From: an uncultured Butyrivibrio sp.
GTDB lineage: Bacteria; Bacillota; Clostridia; Lachnospirales; Lachnospiraceae
Direction of reading: 5' to 3'
DNA length: 28,633 bases
Assembly (NCBI GenBank): GCA_910577605.1
Contig: CAJTON010000025.1
Location: forward strand, 1 to 28,633
Each line of letters starts with the position of its first letter. Position 1 is the first letter of the stretch. The notes under the pieces are model-generated. The model had not been told where the DNA came from. It made no database searches and was given only the letters and a program-made list of their open reading frames with translations. Shown in pieces: positions 27,681 through 28,633 of this stretch. The position numbers were made by a program, and so were the translations under genes.

Positions 27681-28633
27681 TTAAAAATGCTTTTGCCCCG
27701 TGCGAGCTTAGATGTACGTCTACTGTTTCGGGACAGAAGCTTTTTTCTTTGCTCCAAAGCTCAGTCACGTTTGCGCCTTCATATATTTCAACGTCTGAAA
27801 GCGGTACGCTTATGTCGCTGTCCTTCTCCCCGGCGTTGAATACCGCTATATATGTGCCGCCGTCACAGCTTGAGGCGGCCCAGAGGATGTGCTCGATGCC
27901 GCCAATTTCCTTGCGCCATACCTGATGAGAGTGACGCGCGTTCCGGTGCATCGCGAGAACAGCTTCGTTCGTGATAAGGCTCATAGTAAAATCGTCAAAG
28001 CCTGTCATCTCGCCGCCTATCATAAGGGGAGAGCGGAAAATGCTCCATAATGTAAGCATCGTTATTTGCTCGTCCTTCGTGAAGGCTGTACGGTTGTCCG
28101 CGTCATAATCCTGAAGTATGGGGCCTATCGGAAGCATATCGGCGTCGGGCCAGTGTCCGGCTCCCGAGTGAGTACACCATTTTTCGGCGCGCTCGAACAT
28201 ATTGTAAAGCAGCTCCCATTTGTCCCAGAAGTCGTCGGTTATGCGCCACATATTCGCGGTTTTTTTGTATAATTCCGATTTATCCAAAAGAGCGGGACCG
28301 GGCGAAAGGCTGAGTACCATGTCCCTGCCGCAGCCGCGCAGAGCGTCGCTCAGCATGATAAGCTCGCTTTCCTCGTGAGGAAGCTCTCTGGCGATGTCGT
28401 CGCATTTGATAAAATCCACTCCCCACGAAGCGTAAAGCTCAAAAATACTTTCGTAGTATTCGCGCGCGCCTTCTTTTTGGGGATCGACGCCGTACATATC
28501 GGTATTCCAGTTGCAGATGCTTGAGGTTTTGGCGATCTGCGCCGCGGTTTTGTCCGTCCCCTTTATCGGCATATTTCCGTGAACGGCTTTGCGGGGGATA
28601 CCGCGCATTATATGTATTCCGAATTTAAGACCC
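27670..28633 (-). CDS. GH27 alpha-galactosidase-like protein, 5' part outside the window
   Basis: The reading frame runs off the right edge: before the internal Met it continues upstream as GLKFGIHI, as in family GH27, so the start is not here. The visible part has the MRGIPRKAV strand, the nucleophile region VDFIKCDD, WRITDDFWD (acid/base region) and a C-terminal beta-sandwich. Predicted alpha-galactosidase or alpha-N-acetylgalactosaminidase acting on plant or host glycans. The 3' end overlaps the ATPase gene tail to tail. Confidence 0.9.
   Translation of the reverse strand, partial: GLKFGIHIMRGIPRKAVHGNMPIKGTDKTAAQIAKTSSICNWNTDMYGVDPQKEGAREYYESIFELYASWGVDFIKCDDIARELPHEESELIMLSDALRGCGRDMVLSLSPGPALLDKSELYKKTANMWRITDDFWDKWELLYNMFERAEKWCTHSGAGHWPDADMLPIGPILQDYDADNRTAFTKDEQITMLTLWSIFRSPLMIGGEMTGFDDFTMSLITNEAVLAMHRNARHSHQVWRKEIGGIEHILWAASSCDGGTYIAVFNAGEKDSDISVPLSDVEIYEGANVTELWSKEKSFCPETVDVHLSSHGAKAFLITI

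Noticed and set aside
27086..27757. 223-aa minus-strand frame opposite the P1B ATPase
   Set aside because: Antisense shadow overlapping the catalytic GDGINDAP region; no ribosome binding site.

Overview
The window looks like a chromosomal segment of an anaerobic gut-type Clostridia (Bacillota). The evidence is strong GGAGG-type ribosome binding sites, an AgrC/AgrA-like sensor pair, an HD-GYP protein with a CBM2-like sensor domain, a GH27 glycosidase and a SmtB-type metal operon. The species cannot be named from the sequence. The left 12.5 kb is AT-richer, densely packed and clearly mobile; the rest is ordinary chromosome.

Region 1 (1-12536) is a tandem pair of integrated elements in the 3' end of a tRNA-Gly(GCC) gene. 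Element A (about 29-9554, circular size about 9.5 kb) is a filamentous-phage (inovirus-like) prophage. Its leftward structural operon runs from a TTGACA-17-TATTAT promoter at 6952-6980: a small putative ssDNA-binding protein, a 74-aa major-coat-like protein, a signal-peptide plus C-terminal-anchor protein (pIII-like), three one-helix microproteins and a Zot/pI-type assembly ATPase, ending at a hairpin terminator (3311-3337). A tyrosine integrase, a SprT-like protein and two orphans lie to its left. Two ribbon-helix-helix regulators and a membrane protein lie to its right, transcribed divergently. Replication is by a CRESS-type Rep (HUH nuclease plus SF3 helicase), next to a stem-loop that displays TAGTATTAC, the nonanucleotide of circovirus/nanovirus origins, with iterons beside it.

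Element B (about 9555-12536, unit 2956 bp) has its own CRESS Rep, matching origin, a different ribbon-helix-helix repressor with its own palindromic operators, a small orphan, and a copy of a 501-bp block (origin arm, a 33-aa hydrophobic ORF, a 73-aa Cys-rich ORF, att end) that is identical in element A. It has no integrase, coat, adsorption or assembly gene, but shares with A the att end, the origin stem-loop and a 150-bp structured region whose stem is conserved by compensating changes. This is the layout expected of a satellite of a filamentous phage, comparable to RS1 beside CTXphi in Vibrio cholerae. This tandem pair is the main finding of the window.

Region 2 (12537-28633) is chromosome. 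After the displaced native tRNA terminator come an AgrA-like regulator and AgrC-like kinase, an HD-GYP protein behind a highly structured leader, an aminotransferase-hisC-membrane protein operon, a TetR regulator with a flavodoxin-fold oxidoreductase, an Xre-type membrane regulator, a secreted papain-like peptidase with a small membrane protein, a methyltransferase behind three 52-bp hairpin repeats, a Cu/Zn superoxide dismutase, a SmtB/ArsR - HMA - P1B ATPase zinc/cadmium efflux operon, and the 3' part of a GH27 alpha-galactosidase-like gene running off the right edge.
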